A stretch of 64,000 nucleotides of DNA from JAKOUY01 sp037045185 (GCA_037045185.1 JBAOHQ010000008.1:783479-847478), one strand, 5' to 3'; positions 1 through 9,251 are shown, counted from the first letter of the stretch. Notes: generated from the sequence alone by a model not told the origin. A program made the numbers and translations.

Positions 1-1378
1 GAACACCGAAGCGGTCCTCGTACTGCTTCATCTGCTGCAGGTACCACTGCAGGATGGGCACACCGCCGTGAGCGTCCCGATCGCGCGGAGGATCGAAGCT
101 CGACTCGAAGTCTCGTCCCGAGAACGAGTACCCCCACCACCCGAACGGCGATGGTCCGGCGACGAGCGCGCCCGGATCCGCGGACTTGATCGCCGCGGCG
201 TAGGCCTGACCCTTGGTGAGCAACTCGTCGTAGGAGGTGCCGTCGGCTCGGATGTCGCGGTGCGAATCGGCCCACAGCTCGGGCTCGTTGTCCAGGAAGT
301 ACATGAACGGCTTGGCCTGCTTGGCCGCGGCCGCCTTGGCAGCCATGTCGGCCAGCCACGGCTCCACGTCGGCCTCCGACCACGGCGTGTTGGTCACCGT
401 CGGGTCCTGGGCAGCCAGCCTGGTCTCCCCGTCGGGGAGCAGCCCATCGCCGGCATCGGGGTTGTTCGGGTTCGTGGCGTGCTGCGGGCCGAGTCGACTG
501 ACCGGGAAGGACGGCGAGGTGTTGTCCTTGGCGACCCAGCCGAGCATCGGAATCGTCACCGCGCTCGACGCACCGTGCGCCCAGTTGCCCTCCAGGTAGG
601 CGTCATGAGCCCGCGTCCCGCCGTCGAGGGAGGTGTTGGTGAAGTAGAAGTCCTTGCCGGTGTTCCAGGCGCCGAGGCGCCAGTTGTAGACCGAGGTGGT
701 GTTGCCGCCCCACCGCCGTGAGGTCGCGCCGGTGGCCCATTGGCCCTGTGTGTCGTTCCACGGGGCGTAGCCGATCCCGTAGATCATCGGGCTGATCGGC
801 GTCGCCGAGGCGCCGCAGTCGACGTTTGCGGCATCGGCCACCACTCCGGGTGCTGCCGGCAACGCCCGGGAATCGAGTGTGATCGCCTCGACCTGGACGG
901 TGACCCCAGGTGGCAGATCCCTGTTGGCCATGATCTGGATCCGGTCGAAGGAGGCCTGAGGCGCGCCCATCAGGTCCACCATCGGAACGACGAGCGACTG
1001 CCTCCCAGGTGTGGCCTTCAGCGTGGGCACCACAGCGGCCAATTCACCCGACGGGTTGATCAAACGGATCCGCAGGGCGTCGGAGCCAAGTCCGCTGGTG
1101 GAGATGTCGACGCGCAGCTCGCCGAACTGGGCGCCACTCAGCATGCCGTCGCGGTTGGCGACGACCCAGCCACCCCAGCGACCGAGATCGATCGTCGTCG
1201 GACCCCCGGGGGTCATCGTCTCGGCCCACCCGAAGGATTCCCAACCGTCGGCGAGGCCGGCACGGCCGAACACCGTGAGGACCTCGGCGGGTGCGTCCGG
1301 AGGTTCGGTGGTCGTCGATGCCGCGGCCACCTGGAGACCCACGACCGAGCACATCGCGACACTCATCAACCAGCGCAC
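1..1378 (-). CDS. Secreted glycoside hydrolase family 44-like endoglucanase, N-terminal part (3' end outside window)
   Basis: The frame is open from a GTG at 1378 (or ATG at 1366, TGATG overlap with the glycosyltransferase stop) to the window edge, about 459 codons. A hydrophobic N-terminus (VRWLMSVAMCSVVGLQVAAA) looks like a signal peptide. Residues about 30-190 form a beta-rich, carbohydrate-binding-like region (WGGWVVANRDG). From about residue 205 the features of GH44 appear: PISPMIYGIGYA, SRRWGGNTTSVYNWRLG, then FMYFLDNEPELWADSHRD, where the Glu of DNEP is the family's acid/base. GH44 enzymes cut beta-1,4-glucans and xyloglucan outside the cell. The nucleophile region lies past the window edge. 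It is the last gene of the minus-strand polysaccharide cluster, so it may trim or release the polymer. Family call is good; substrate is inferred. Confidence 0.8.
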   Translation of the reverse strand, partial: MRWLMSVAMCSVVGLQVAAASTTTEPPDAPAEVLTVFGRAGLADGWESFGWAETMTPGGPTTIDLGRWGGWVVANRDGMLSGAQFGELRVDISTSGLGSDALRIRLINPSGELAAVVPTLKATPGRQSLVVPMVDLMGAPQASFDRIQIMANRDLPPGVTVQVEAITLDSRALPAAPGVVADAANVDCGASATPISPMIYGIGYAPWNDTQGQWATGATSRRWGGNTTSVYNWRLGAWNTGKDFYFTNTSLDGGTRAHDAYLEGNWAHGASSAVTIPMLGWVAKDNTSPSFPVSRLGPQHATNPNNPDAGDGLLPDGETRLAAQDPTVTNTPWSEADVEPWLADMAAKAAAAKQAKPFMYFLDNEPELWADSHRDIRADGTSYDELLTKGQAYAAAIKSADPGALVAGPSPFGWWGYSFSGRDFESSFDPPRDRDAHGGVPILQWYLQQMKQYEDRFGV

Positions 1379-2454
1379 GACGCCTCGCCTCGTCCCCATC
1401 GCCGGACGATCCAGCCTGGCACCGAGTCCGCCTGGCCGCTGCGCACGGCCTTGGCGACGTACCGCCGCAGGCCAGCCCAGCTGGCGCGCAGCGAGCCGTA
1501 TTCCTGGCGCACGCCGCTGAAGAACTCCCAGCCCCACACCACCCCGCAGCCGCGCATCGCCACGCGCTCCAAGCCGACACGACCGAACCAGTTCGCCACC
1601 GCGTACAGCATCGGGGTGAGCCTGGTGGCGAGACGGGGCGTGAGCACAGGCACCGCGCACAGCAGGCGGCCCGCCATCGGGAGGGAGAAGGCGTAGCGCC
1701 ACGGGTCGGCGCTGGCGACGGAGTCCAAGTCGTCGGAGATCCGCTTCTCCAGGCGCCCGTGCAGGTGTTGACGCCCACGCCACACCGAGGCATCGGTGTG
1801 ATCCGAGCAGTGCACGGACCCCGCCTCCGAGGAGTACACGAGCCGGACACCGATGCGTTCAAGATCCAGGCCGAGGCGGAGATCCTCCAGGCGCGCCAGG
1901 TCGAGATCGAACCCGCCGGCGGCCAGGTAGTCCTGGCGGCGCATCGACGTGTTCCCGGTGGCCAGGTACGTGCCATTCACCGTGATCGTCCCGCTGCCGA
2001 CCCGTTCGGTCAACTGGTCCCACTTCAGCCCGTGGTACCGCTCGAACAGCGGCTTGTCCTGGATGTCCGGCGGGCTGATGTAGCGGCCGATCACGGCGAC
2101 GTGCTCGTCGGCCCGCCGATGATGTTCGGCGTGGGCGGCGAGGAACTGAGGGGGAAGCGTCATGTCGTCATCGACGATGACCAGGATCTCACCGTTGGCA
2201 CGCAGGATGCCGTGGTGCCGGGCCGACGACGCGCCGGCGCCTGCCTGGCGGATCAGCGTGAGCACGAAGGGGTACGAGTTCGGGTCGACGACGTCGTCGA
2301 CGGGTATGTCGGATCCGTCGTCCACCACGACGACTTCGAACTGGTCCGCTGGCATCGTCTGGTGGCGCAGTCCGTCGAGCAGGTCGAGCAGCAGCCGGGG
2401 ACGGTTGTGCGTCGCCAGGACCACGCTGACCACTGGCGCTGGCTGGGTGCTCAC
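1366..2454 (-). CDS. Family 2 glycosyltransferase
   Basis: About 362 residues starting at a GTG that overlaps the upstream stop (GTGA at 2454-2451). The N-terminal GT-A fold is clear: VSVVLATHNRPRLLLDLLDG, then FEVVVVDDGSD, and a DxD-type ILVIVDDDMTLP metal/nucleotide-binding segment. A second GT2 feature, GGFDLDLARLEDLRLGLDLE, corresponds to the acceptor-side ED region. The tail (about residues 230-360) is partly hydrophobic and basic and may touch the membrane. It probably adds one sugar to a lipid-linked repeat unit on the cytoplasmic face. It is translationally coupled to the lipoprotein gene upstream and the GH44 gene downstream. Donor and acceptor cannot be read from sequence. Confidence 0.85.
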   Translation of the reverse strand: MSTQPAPVVSVVLATHNRPRLLLDLLDGLRHQTMPADQFEVVVVDDGSDIPVDDVVDPNSYPFVLTLIRQAGAGASSARHHGILRANGEILVIVDDDMTLPPQFLAAHAEHHRRADEHVAVIGRYISPPDIQDKPLFERYHGLKWDQLTERVGSGTITVNGTYLATGNTSMRRQDYLAAGGFDLDLARLEDLRLGLDLERIGVRLVYSSEAGSVHCSDHTDASVWRGRQHLHGRLEKRISDDLDSVASADPWRYAFSLPMAGRLLCAVPVLTPRLATRLTPMLYAVANWFGRVGLERVAMRGCGVVWGWEFFSGVRQEYGSLRASWAGLRRYVAKAVRSGQADSVPGWIVRRWGRGEASCAG

Positions 2455-4718
2455 GGGGCATCACGGAGGAAGGGATCGAACTCGGCGCACGCGGGCTCGC
2501 CGACGACGGCCTCACGGGGAACCCGGTAGACCGAGACGAGCGCCTGACATGCCCACAGGCGGCGGAGTTGGGCGGCCCCCTCTGTGGTGAGACCCGTGCC
2601 GTCCACCAGGTCCACGCGGCGGAAGAAGAACTCCTCGAGATCCGGCCCGCGGATCACCTGCGGCCTGGCCTTCACGGCGACGCGGACGGTCTTGTTGTAC
2701 GCGGCGATCCGGCCCCGGGTGATGTCGTCGGGGCTCGAGTTCGGGTTGATCCGGCTGTCACCGATCCACGGGGCCACGGCGACGATCGGGGTTCGTCCGG
2801 CGGCGATCACCGCGTCGATCAACGCCGTGATCCGCTGACCGAACACCTCGACGGGGACGTCGGCCGCCGCATCACTGACACCGAATCCAATGACCACGTA
2901 GCGACCGGGGAACTCCGACAGCAGCGCTGGCAGCGTGAACGCCGCGGCCCCGACGGTGTCGGCGTTGCTGGCCGCGTTGATCAGGTTCGGATCGTTCGTG
3001 CCGACGAGGCGATGAATGATCGAGCTCCAATCGTCGCCGACCGCCGCCGCGCCGGTGGCCGAATCACTCAGCGCCGCCCAGGTCACAGCGTCGCCGAGGA
3101 AGACCCAGCTGTCACCATCGCCAAGGCCCGGCGGCAGCGACCGGACGTCGAACCGGTTCAGCCGGAGGGGTCCGCCATCTGTCGTCGAGGTGACCACCAG
3201 GCGGATCCAGTTGTAGCCGCTGAGGTCGACGATGCTCTCACGCGCCCGGACCGCGTTGTCCGTGACCGACAGCAGCCGGCTCCACCCCGCCGTTGGCACC
3301 GTGCCGCCCGGGGCGGCATTGCCCTCGATGGCGTACGACACCGGCACACCGCTCGCCGGCGCGTCCGGCGCCGAGCGGTACTGCGCCGCCGAGCTGGCGA
3401 ACGTGGCCGCGACGATCGAGCGGTCGGCGAGGGCGCGGTCAGACAGGTCGTAGGCCAGCCATTGCGGGGCGTCCGATGTAGGTGTCCCACCCGAAACCCA
3501 GTCGGCAGCGACAGCCCGCTCATCCTCCCCGGGGACCCGCCGACTGAGCTGTGTGGGGTCACCGCTGGCGGTGCTGGAGGCGACGATCGGTGCGTCTGCG
3601 GAGATCAAGGGAGTCGGCGCCGGGGCGCCCGGACCGGCTTGCAACGGAGCGGACGGCTGGACAGCCGTTCCCTCGGTGGTGGGTACGGAATCCGGCGGCA
3701 CCGTCGCGGCAGTGGTTCCCACGGGCGGTTCGGTGGGGCGACTCGGCTCGGTGTCGGGAGGCGCGGTGTTCTCGGGCGGCGCGGTGCCTTCGGGCGGCGC
3801 GGTGCCTTCGGGAGGCTCGGTGTTCTCGGGCGGCGCGCTGTTCTCGGGCGGCGCGCTGTTCTCGGGCGGCGTCGTCACCTCGGTGGCTGGCGTCGTCTCG
3901 CCGGTGGCGCCGGGGGTGGTGCCGCTCGTTCCCGCCGGACCCTGGGCCGTGGTGCCCGCCGGCAGGCGCACGGTGGGCGGTGGCGGCGCCACCGTGCCGA
4001 CGGAGGCAGGGGTCGCAGCGGTGGGTGCGGTGACCTCGGCATCGGCAGCCTTCACGACGAGGAGCATCCCGAGCAGGTCGGCGGCGTTGCGGGTGCGCAC
4101 CGACGCCCCGTCGATCGATGAGCCGGACGAGCGCTTGTCCGCGGTGCGCAAGGTGATCGGCGCCGTGCTGTCGGTTCGCTCCACGTAGTCGCCGTCCACG
4201 GGGAGCCTCACGTTTCCCGGACCGGCTGCGGCCACCAGCAGCATCGATCCGCCAGGAATGGGCTCGTTCCAATCCAGCGTCAGGTGTGAGCTGCGCTCGG
4301 CCTCCACCACCGGTTCTCCGATGAGTGGCCGAGCGAGGTCGACCCCGCTGTACTCGAGAACGTGCACCGCGCTGGCCCCCACGCACTCGACGCGCAGGCT
4401 TGGGGCATCGGCGATGTTCGCCGCGGCGAAGACCGCCATCGCGATGTCGTCGTTGTTCACGGCAGCAACACGCCGATACGAGTTCCGGTTGGAGTCATGG
4501 GCGGCCGTCGACGAGAGCGGCGTCGGCGATAGACAGACCACGAACATCACGTCGTCACGATGGGCGATGTTGATCAACGTCGCAGAGTCGGCGCCTGACA
4601 ACGCCTGACGGAACACGATGGGGACACGCGCTCGCTCGGGCCGGGCGGCGGAAGGCGGCGTCGTGCACCCCACCATGGCGAGGACACCGAGCGCGATGCC
4701 GGCAACCGTGCGATTCAC
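2451..4718 (-). CDS. Lipoprotein with Pro/Thr-rich linker and degenerate SGNH-hydrolase domain
   Basis: The frame is open upstream to 4886, but the GTG at 4718 overlaps the previous stop (GTGA) and is followed directly by a lipoprotein signal (VNRTVAGIALGVLAMVGC), so I place the start there; about 755 residues. Layout: lipid-anchored beta-rich domain, a low-complexity Pro/Glu/Thr linker with six-residue repeats (PPENSA, PPEGTA), a jelly-roll-like region, then an SGNH/GDSL-type domain. In that domain the catalytic blocks are changed: block I reads VFLGDAVTWA (Ser replaced by Ala), the Gly-x-Asn-Asp block reads GFGVSD, and the Asp-x-x-His block reads VDGTGLTTEG (His replaced by Gly). SGNH proteins often edit acyl groups on sugars. 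Here binding rather than hydrolysis seems more likely. It sits between the polymerase and a glycosyltransferase. Confidence 0.7.
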   Translation of the reverse strand: MNRTVAGIALGVLAMVGCTTPPSAARPERARVPIVFRQALSGADSATLINIAHRDDVMFVVCLSPTPLSSTAAHDSNRNSYRRVAAVNNDDIAMAVFAAANIADAPSLRVECVGASAVHVLEYSGVDLARPLIGEPVVEAERSSHLTLDWNEPIPGGSMLLVAAAGPGNVRLPVDGDYVERTDSTAPITLRTADKRSSGSSIDGASVRTRNAADLLGMLLVVKAADAEVTAPTAATPASVGTVAPPPPTVRLPAGTTAQGPAGTSGTTPGATGETTPATEVTTPPENSAPPENSAPPENTEPPEGTAPPEGTAPPENTAPPDTEPSRPTEPPVGTTAATVPPDSVPTTEGTAVQPSAPLQAGPGAPAPTPLISADAPIVASSTASGDPTQLSRRVPGEDERAVAADWVSGGTPTSDAPQWLAYDLSDRALADRSIVAATFASSAAQYRSAPDAPASGVPVSYAIEGNAAPGGTVPTAGWSRLLSVTDNAVRARESIVDLSGYNWIRLVVTSTTDGGPLRLNRFDVRSLPPGLGDGDSWVFLGDAVTWAALSDSATGAAAVGDDWSSIIHRLVGTNDPNLINAASNADTVGAAAFTLPALLSEFPGRYVVIGFGVSDAAADVPVEVFGQRITALIDAVIAAGRTPIVAVAPWIGDSRINPNSSPDDITRGRIAAYNKTVRVAVKARPQVIRGPDLEEFFFRRVDLVDGTGLTTEGAAQLRRLWACQALVSVYRVPREAVVGEPACAEFDPFLRDAP
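3754..3879 (-). repeat. 18-bp tandem repeat coding the PPExxA linker
   Basis: Seven consecutive 18-bp units (unit on the plus strand close to tcgggcggcgcggtgttc) with a few substitutions, in frame, giving repeated Pro-Pro-Glu-x-x-Ala hexapeptides in the lipoprotein. Copy number of such repeats commonly varies between strains; that part is general knowledge, not seen here. Confidence 0.85.
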
Positions 4719-6241
4719 GACATCACCGCCTGGGCTCGACGCGCCACCGGCGCAAGCGCTGGCGCCGGTGCCGGTGCCGTAACGCTGGACGCCACGCCGG
4801 CGCCGCACAGCACCGCGGTCAGCACGACCGGGAGCGCATCGAAGAACCCGAGGTCGCCCCATCCCTGCACCAGCATGCCGAACCATGCGGCAACACCTCC
4901 GGCGAACAGGTGCGCCTGCAGGGTGTTCGGTTGTCGGCGGCGAGCCAGATGAGTGGAGCGGACGCTGAGCACGAAGGGCGCCAGCAGGGCGACGAATCCG
5001 AGCGGGCCGACGTACAGCATCATCGCCATGAAGCTGTTGTGCGGCTTGAACAGGTAGTCGGGAAACACTCTGCTCAGGTCGTCACCGGGTACGTATCTGA
5101 CGTACTCCTTGCCGAACCCGTACGGCAGAGGCAGATCGTTGCGCATGTTGATGCGCAGGTTGGCGTCCTCCACCTCGCGAAACACGTTCGACAGCGTCGC
5201 GGTCGTCGGTGAGCGACTTGACCGCCTGCACCGGAGCGAACACCTTGGACGGCGGGGCCACGTAGCCAACGACCACGTACACCACGATGACCGGGAGCAG
5301 CCAGACCATGGTCGGGCGCATCCGCTGGCGAGCGGGCTGGCTGGCAGTCAGGAGCACGTAGAGGACGGCCCCGAACAGGGCGACGAACGACAGGCGCCGG
5401 TCGTTGAGGATCAATGCAGCCAGCAGCACGACCACCTGCAGCAGCGTGACCCATTGGTTGCGCACGAGGGTCGACTCGACCAGCTGCGCCATCAGGATCG
5501 CCGCGCACACGACCCACAGCTGTGAGTCGTGGTGGGCCGTCACGTACTCGACGACGGCGCCGGAGTTGCGCACATGGGCGACGTACACGTAGATGGCCAG
5601 CACGGCCCGATACATGCCCATGGCCAGCACGACGGCGCCGAGCTGGACCACGAGCGCCCGATTCGCCACCGCCGCGACCGCGGCGCAGATGCACGCTCCG
5701 ATCACGATGGTCCGCACCTGGTGGAATGCCATCTGGACGTTGCCACCGGTGGCGAGCCCGTAGGCGCTGAACACACGCGACCGCGGCGAGCGACAGGACC
5801 GTCGCCTGGCGGAACGCCTGCGGCAGCCTGGCGGTGGGTGACGTGCGTGCCCGGTCGGCGCGGGCCAGGACCGCCCTCACCAGCAGGATTCCGGCGATGA
5901 TGAACATCGGCGACACCGGAATGGGCACTGCCGGAACGCTGGCCTTGATGGGCCCGATGAAGAAGTCACCGGCGCGCTGGATGGGCGAGGTCCAGAGACC
6001 GGAGAAGGTCTTGTCGGCCTCGGTCTCCACGCCCAGCGTGAGCATCAGGAACGCGATCAACACCTGGTCGATCCGGAACAGCACCGATGCCGCCAGCGCG
6101 CCGGCGATGGCCAGGGCACGACCCGGTGTGGAGGCGTTGAGCGCTTGCAGCACGACGGCCGCCACGAGGAACACTCCGACGAGGCGCGCCTGCGACACCC
6201 TCGGCTGTTCACGCTGGCAGCGGCGCGGTGCGTGAGGTCAT
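4715..6241 (-). CDS. O-antigen ligase/polymerase-like membrane protein (Wzy type), frameshifted
   Basis: Three overlapping minus-strand frames, read in order, make one polytopic membrane protein of about 500 residues: 6198 to about 5780 (VFLVAAVVLQALNAS, then LALAIAGALAASVLF), about 5780-5200 (IVIGACICAAVAAVANRALV, VVVLLAALILNDRR), and about 5200-4715 (DYLFKPHNSFMAMMLYVGPL, then a last hydrophobic block). NDRR before a hydrophobic stretch and the HNSF-type motif in a late periplasmic loop are usual for Wzy/WaaL proteins, which join repeat units outside the membrane. The first clear in-frame start is GTG 6198; an ATG at 6241 would fit if another base is lost near 6210. The end overlaps the lipoprotein start (GTGA). 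The breaks look like sequencing indels. Whether it is polymerase or ligase is not decided. Confidence 0.7.
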
Positions 6242-6247
6242 CGTCGG

Positions 6248-6403
6248 TCAGCCGAGCCTCGGGAGGACGAACAGGGCCACCAGCCAGTACAGCACCGCCA
6301 TGCAGCACAGCCCGGTCAGCTGCACCAGCTGCGAGCGACGCTTGGCCACCAGCGGCAGCACGGCGAGGGCCAGCAGCAAGGATTGGGCAACGAGGCCGGT
6401 CAT
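6248..6403 (-). CDS. Small two-helix membrane protein, 51 aa
   Basis: The ATG at 6403 overlaps the stop of the preceding gene (ATGA), and the frame ends with TGA at 6250-6248. The 51-residue product begins MTGLVAQSLLLALAVLPLVA, has a basic KRRS turn, and then a second hydrophobic segment (CCMAVLYWLVALFVLP). Position inside the polysaccharide operon, the coupled start and high-GC codon use support a real gene. No family recognised; it could be a partner of the polymerase encoded just downstream. Confidence 0.55.
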   Translation of the reverse strand: MTGLVAQSLLLALAVLPLVAKRRSQLVQLTGLCCMAVLYWLVALFVLPRLG

Positions 6404-6896
6404 GATCGGCGCTTCCGTCGGTCGACCATCACCGCCACGACCCCGACGGACTCGGGCAGCATGACGCGTACCTGCTCCAGGTCGCGCTGGCGACTCCCCC
6501 GACCGTCACGGCCAGCAGGATGGTGCGGCACCGCTGCAGGATGGGAACACCGCCCTGGTCGATGTTGGGTGGGTCGACCACGACCAGGACCGGGCCGTTC
6601 GACACCTTGTCGACGAGCGTGGCGGCGATTGGCGCCGCGTCGAACGGTGAGACGCCACGTCCGTCGATCACACGAACGGGCCGGGACTCGATGGCCGCGC
6701 CGATCCCCGCCAGTCGCACGGCGAAGTCGTAGGCGTCGCGGCTCGCCGCCGGGGGTATCCCGACGACCGCCACGGGTGAGGCGGCCATGTCACCCAGCTG
6801 GAACCAGACGGACTCGACCTCGTGGTTTCGGGCGGCGCCGGCGACGGGCGAGAAGGTGGTCTCGCGGGGAGTCCTCCCGGTTTCAGTTGACGGCAC
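6400..6896 (-). CDS. Degenerate BY-kinase-like (CpsD/CapB-like) protein, frameshifted
   Basis: Start GTG at 6896 (VPSTETGRTPRETTF), inside the end of the preceding glycosyltransferase. One frameshift near 6490 moves the reading into a frame that ends SVGVVAVMVDRRKRRS at 6400; about 165 residues. The order of segments matches the P-loop ATPase of bacterial tyrosine kinases that partner Wzz proteins: VAVVGIPPAASRDAYDFAVR stands where Walker A should be, VRVIDGRGVSP where the second Walker motif should be, and VLVVVDPPNIDQG where Walker B should be. The Gly-Lys-Ser/Thr of Walker A is absent, so ATP binding is unlikely. The gene lies two genes after the Wzz-like protein, as such kinases often do. 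The relation to BY-kinases is my inference from pattern, not a search. Confidence 0.5.
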
Positions 6897-8148
6897 GGTG
6901 CACCTCCTGGGCAGCGGACACGACATCCTGGCGCGCCGAAGCGCTGCGCGCGGTGCGGACCCATTCGCCGTCGGTGGGCGCAGCATGGCCGGCCCGCCGG
7001 CGAACCGCCTTCCACGCCGCGAACCACGGCGCCCGGATCGCCACGGCAGCGGACTTGACCGGATCGGAGCTCGTGGCGATACCGGTCGCCACGTGTCCAA
7101 GCAGCACGGTCGCGGCAACCGCGGCGATCCTCAGCGGCCAGGGACCGGTCCACCGGCGCACGACAGCGGCCACGGCCGCGGCGGCGACGGTCCGTGACGC
7201 GACGGTGGCGAGCGGGGGGCAGTAGAGGTCGGCGGCCATGTCGGCGATCACCGCGCTCGGCCCGGTGACGGCTTCGGCGACCAGGGTCGGTCCGAGCCGA
7301 GTGCGCAACGCATCCCGGCCGCCCTCCCACCGGGTCCGCTGCGAGCCAGCCGTGGACGCGCTGGTGGGCATGTCGCCGGCCACCCAGGTCTCCGCCGCGT
7401 ACTGGACCACGATGCCGTGGCGGGCCAGCTCGATGCCGTACTCGAGGTCTTCGACTCCGGAGAAGGCCCGATACGGGCAGCGCCGCAGGGTCTCGCGTGA
7501 CCACAGCATGCCGTTGCCACGGAGTCCGGCCGACCAACCGAGCAGGCGCCTGGCCCGGCCGCGGATGTCATGCTGGCAGACGAAGGCGACGTCCATCAGG
7601 CGGGTTCGCCACGACTCGGCCGGGTTGCGGACGCGATAGTGCGCCTGGACGGCGGCCGCGCCGCGGCTGGCGTACCCGCCCAGCACAGCGAGGAACGCGT
7701 GGTCCACCACCGTGTCGGCGTCGACGACGACGACGGCATCGAACCAGCCGTCGTCGCTTGCCCACCGGATCGCCAGTTCCAGCGCATAGCCCTTGCCGCG
7801 CCGGTCCGGCTCGTCGCGAACCAGGACCTCGGCGCCGGCGCGGCGGGCGACCTCGGCGGTCTCGTCGGCGCAGTTGTCGGCCACCACCAGGATCCTCACC
7901 CGATCGGCCGGATAGGGACAGGAGCGCAACGAGGCGACGGTGGCGCCGATGACGGGCGCCTCGTCGTGGGCAGGCACCACGACCAGCAGCCGGGCCGCCT
8001 CAGAGCCGCCGTCGACCACGGTCACCCGGCGGCCGCGGCAGCGATCGACCAGCGAACACGCCGTCAGGCCGCCGACGTACAGCGCGGGAGCGCCAGACCA
8101 ACCGGCTACGCCGACCGCGAGCGCCCGAGCGGGCTTGCTGCTGATCAC
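6883..8148 (-). CDS. Processive-type family 2 glycosyltransferase (QxxRW), membrane-bound
   Basis: Start GTG at 8148 overlaps the Wzz-like stop (GTGA); about 421 residues. A hydrophobic N-terminal segment (ALAVGVAGWSGAPALYVGGL) precedes a GT-A domain: LLVVVPAHDEAPVIGATVAS, VVVVDADTVVD (DxD), GNGMLWSRE, FSGVEDLEYGIELARHG (catalytic ED), and SQRTRWEGG (QxxRW). QxxRW marks processive beta-glycosyltransferases such as cellulose, hyaluronan and poly-GlcNAc synthases. Two or more C-terminal hydrophobic segments (VAAAAVAAVVRRWTGPWPL) would anchor it. Together with the GH44 gene at the end of the cluster this suggests a beta-linked glucan-type backbone, although processivity cannot be proved from the motif. 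Confidence 0.8.
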   Translation of the reverse strand: MISSKPARALAVGVAGWSGAPALYVGGLTACSLVDRCRGRRVTVVDGGSEAARLLVVVPAHDEAPVIGATVASLRSCPYPADRVRILVVADNCADETAEVARRAGAEVLVRDEPDRRGKGYALELAIRWASDDGWFDAVVVVDADTVVDHAFLAVLGGYASRGAAAVQAHYRVRNPAESWRTRLMDVAFVCQHDIRGRARRLLGWSAGLRGNGMLWSRETLRRCPYRAFSGVEDLEYGIELARHGIVVQYAAETWVAGDMPTSASTAGSQRTRWEGGRDALRTRLGPTLVAEAVTGPSAVIADMAADLYCPPLATVASRTVAAAAVAAVVRRWTGPWPLRIAAVAATVLLGHVATGIATSSDPVKSAAVAIRAPWFAAWKAVRRRAGHAAPTDGEWVRTARSASARQDVVSAAQEVHRAVN

Positions 8149-9251
8149 ACCGCGCCGGCGGTCGTTGCCGCACCCGATGACGCCGCCGTCGAATCCTGTG
8201 GGTTGAGTCGAACCGTGCCGAGCAGCGGCACATCCAGCCGAGTGACCTGCCACGGCTCGACGATCCGGCCCCGACGGATGTCGAGCAAGGCCGTCGCCCC
8301 CAGTGTGAGCGCGACCACCACGAACACGACCAGCACGTACGGGATCGTGCTGCTGCTCAGCGGCGTGCCGGTGGATTCGGCCCGGTCGAGCAGGATGTAG
8401 CGGAACTCCACGCTCTCGTTGGCCTTGCCCAGGTCGATCTGGGCCTGGGTCAGCTGACCCTGCAGGTCGACCGCCCGGCGCAGGGCATAGTCGAGCTCAC
8501 TACCGGCCGGCACCTGGTCGCTCGGCTTGATGCCGCTATTGGCACGAACGCGCTGGACCTCCGCCTGGGCGTCCTCGACCGACGTCGTCAGCAGGGCGAC
8601 GGCGCGCTGCTTGGGCGACGCTTCGGCTCGTAGCCGCTCGGCTTTGAAGATCGAGAACACCTCGTTGGCGATCGCCGCTGACTGCTCGGCATCGGGCCAG
8701 GTCACCGTTACGTTCAGTGTGTCCACGCCGTTGGGTGTCACGATCAGGATCGCCGCCCTGAGCTTGGCACGCAGATCTGTCCGCCGGCCGTCGGCCGACA
8801 GCGGCGACGAGATCAGGGACTTGATCTTGGCTCGCACGCGGCCGAAGAACGGTTCCTGTGGTGTGTCGTCCATGAGGCCGAGCTGATCGATGAGCGCATC
8901 GAGGTTGTCCCGCCGCAGCACGCTCGGGGCCGCTTGGCGGACGATCGCGGCAAGTTCGGCGTCAGGCGTGATCGCATCGCCGAGCTGCTCGCCACGGAGC
9001 TGGATGGTGATCGTCGACTGGTAGTCCGGTGGCGACGCCAGGAACAGCATGCCGCCGAGCAGGGCGGCCACGAGCGCGACACCAACCGCCACCAGACGGT
9101 GGCGGGACAAGGCCGAGCGCCCGGCGAAGCCGATCCAGCGCCGAAGCGGCTCGACGGAGAACAATGGCTCCTCCGCTGGGCCGACGTCGCCGATGCCGGA
9201 GCGCACGGTCCAGGACTCGGTGTGTTGTCTCTCGCTCGGTGGGACGCCCAT
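8145..9251 (-). CDS. Wzz-like chain-length determinant / polysaccharide co-polymerase
   Basis: ATG at 9251; 368 residues. Two membrane segments bracket a large extracytoplasmic region: VAVGVALVAALLGGMLFLAS at about residue 52-72 and YVLVVFVVVALTLGATALL near residue 300. After the first helix comes PDYQSTITIQL, the typical Wzz_N start. The middle is coiled-coil-like (AERLRAEASPKQRAVALLTT). This class sets polymer length by scaffolding the Wzy polymerase. It is the first gene of the minus-strand operon and is divergent from the flippase. No kinase domain is fused; a degenerate kinase-like gene lies two genes downstream. Confidence 0.8.
   Translation of the reverse strand: MGVPPSERQHTESWTVRSGIGDVGPAEEPLFSVEPLRRWIGFAGRSALSRHRLVAVGVALVAALLGGMLFLASPPDYQSTITIQLRGEQLGDAITPDAELAAIVRQAAPSVLRRDNLDALIDQLGLMDDTPQEPFFGRVRAKIKSLISSPLSADGRRTDLRAKLRAAILIVTPNGVDTLNVTVTWPDAEQSAAIANEVFSIFKAERLRAEASPKQRAVALLTTSVEDAQAEVQRVRANSGIKPSDQVPAGSELDYALRRAVDLQGQLTQAQIDLGKANESVEFRYILLDRAESTGTPLSSSTIPYVLVVFVVVALTLGATALLDIRRGRIVEPWQVTRLDVPLLGTVRLNPQDSTAASSGAATTAGAV

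Noticed and set aside
2568..4121. Long plus-strand frames opposite the lipoprotein gene
   Set aside because: Arg/Gly-rich antisense shadows of a high-GC gene; no domain, signal or ribosome site.
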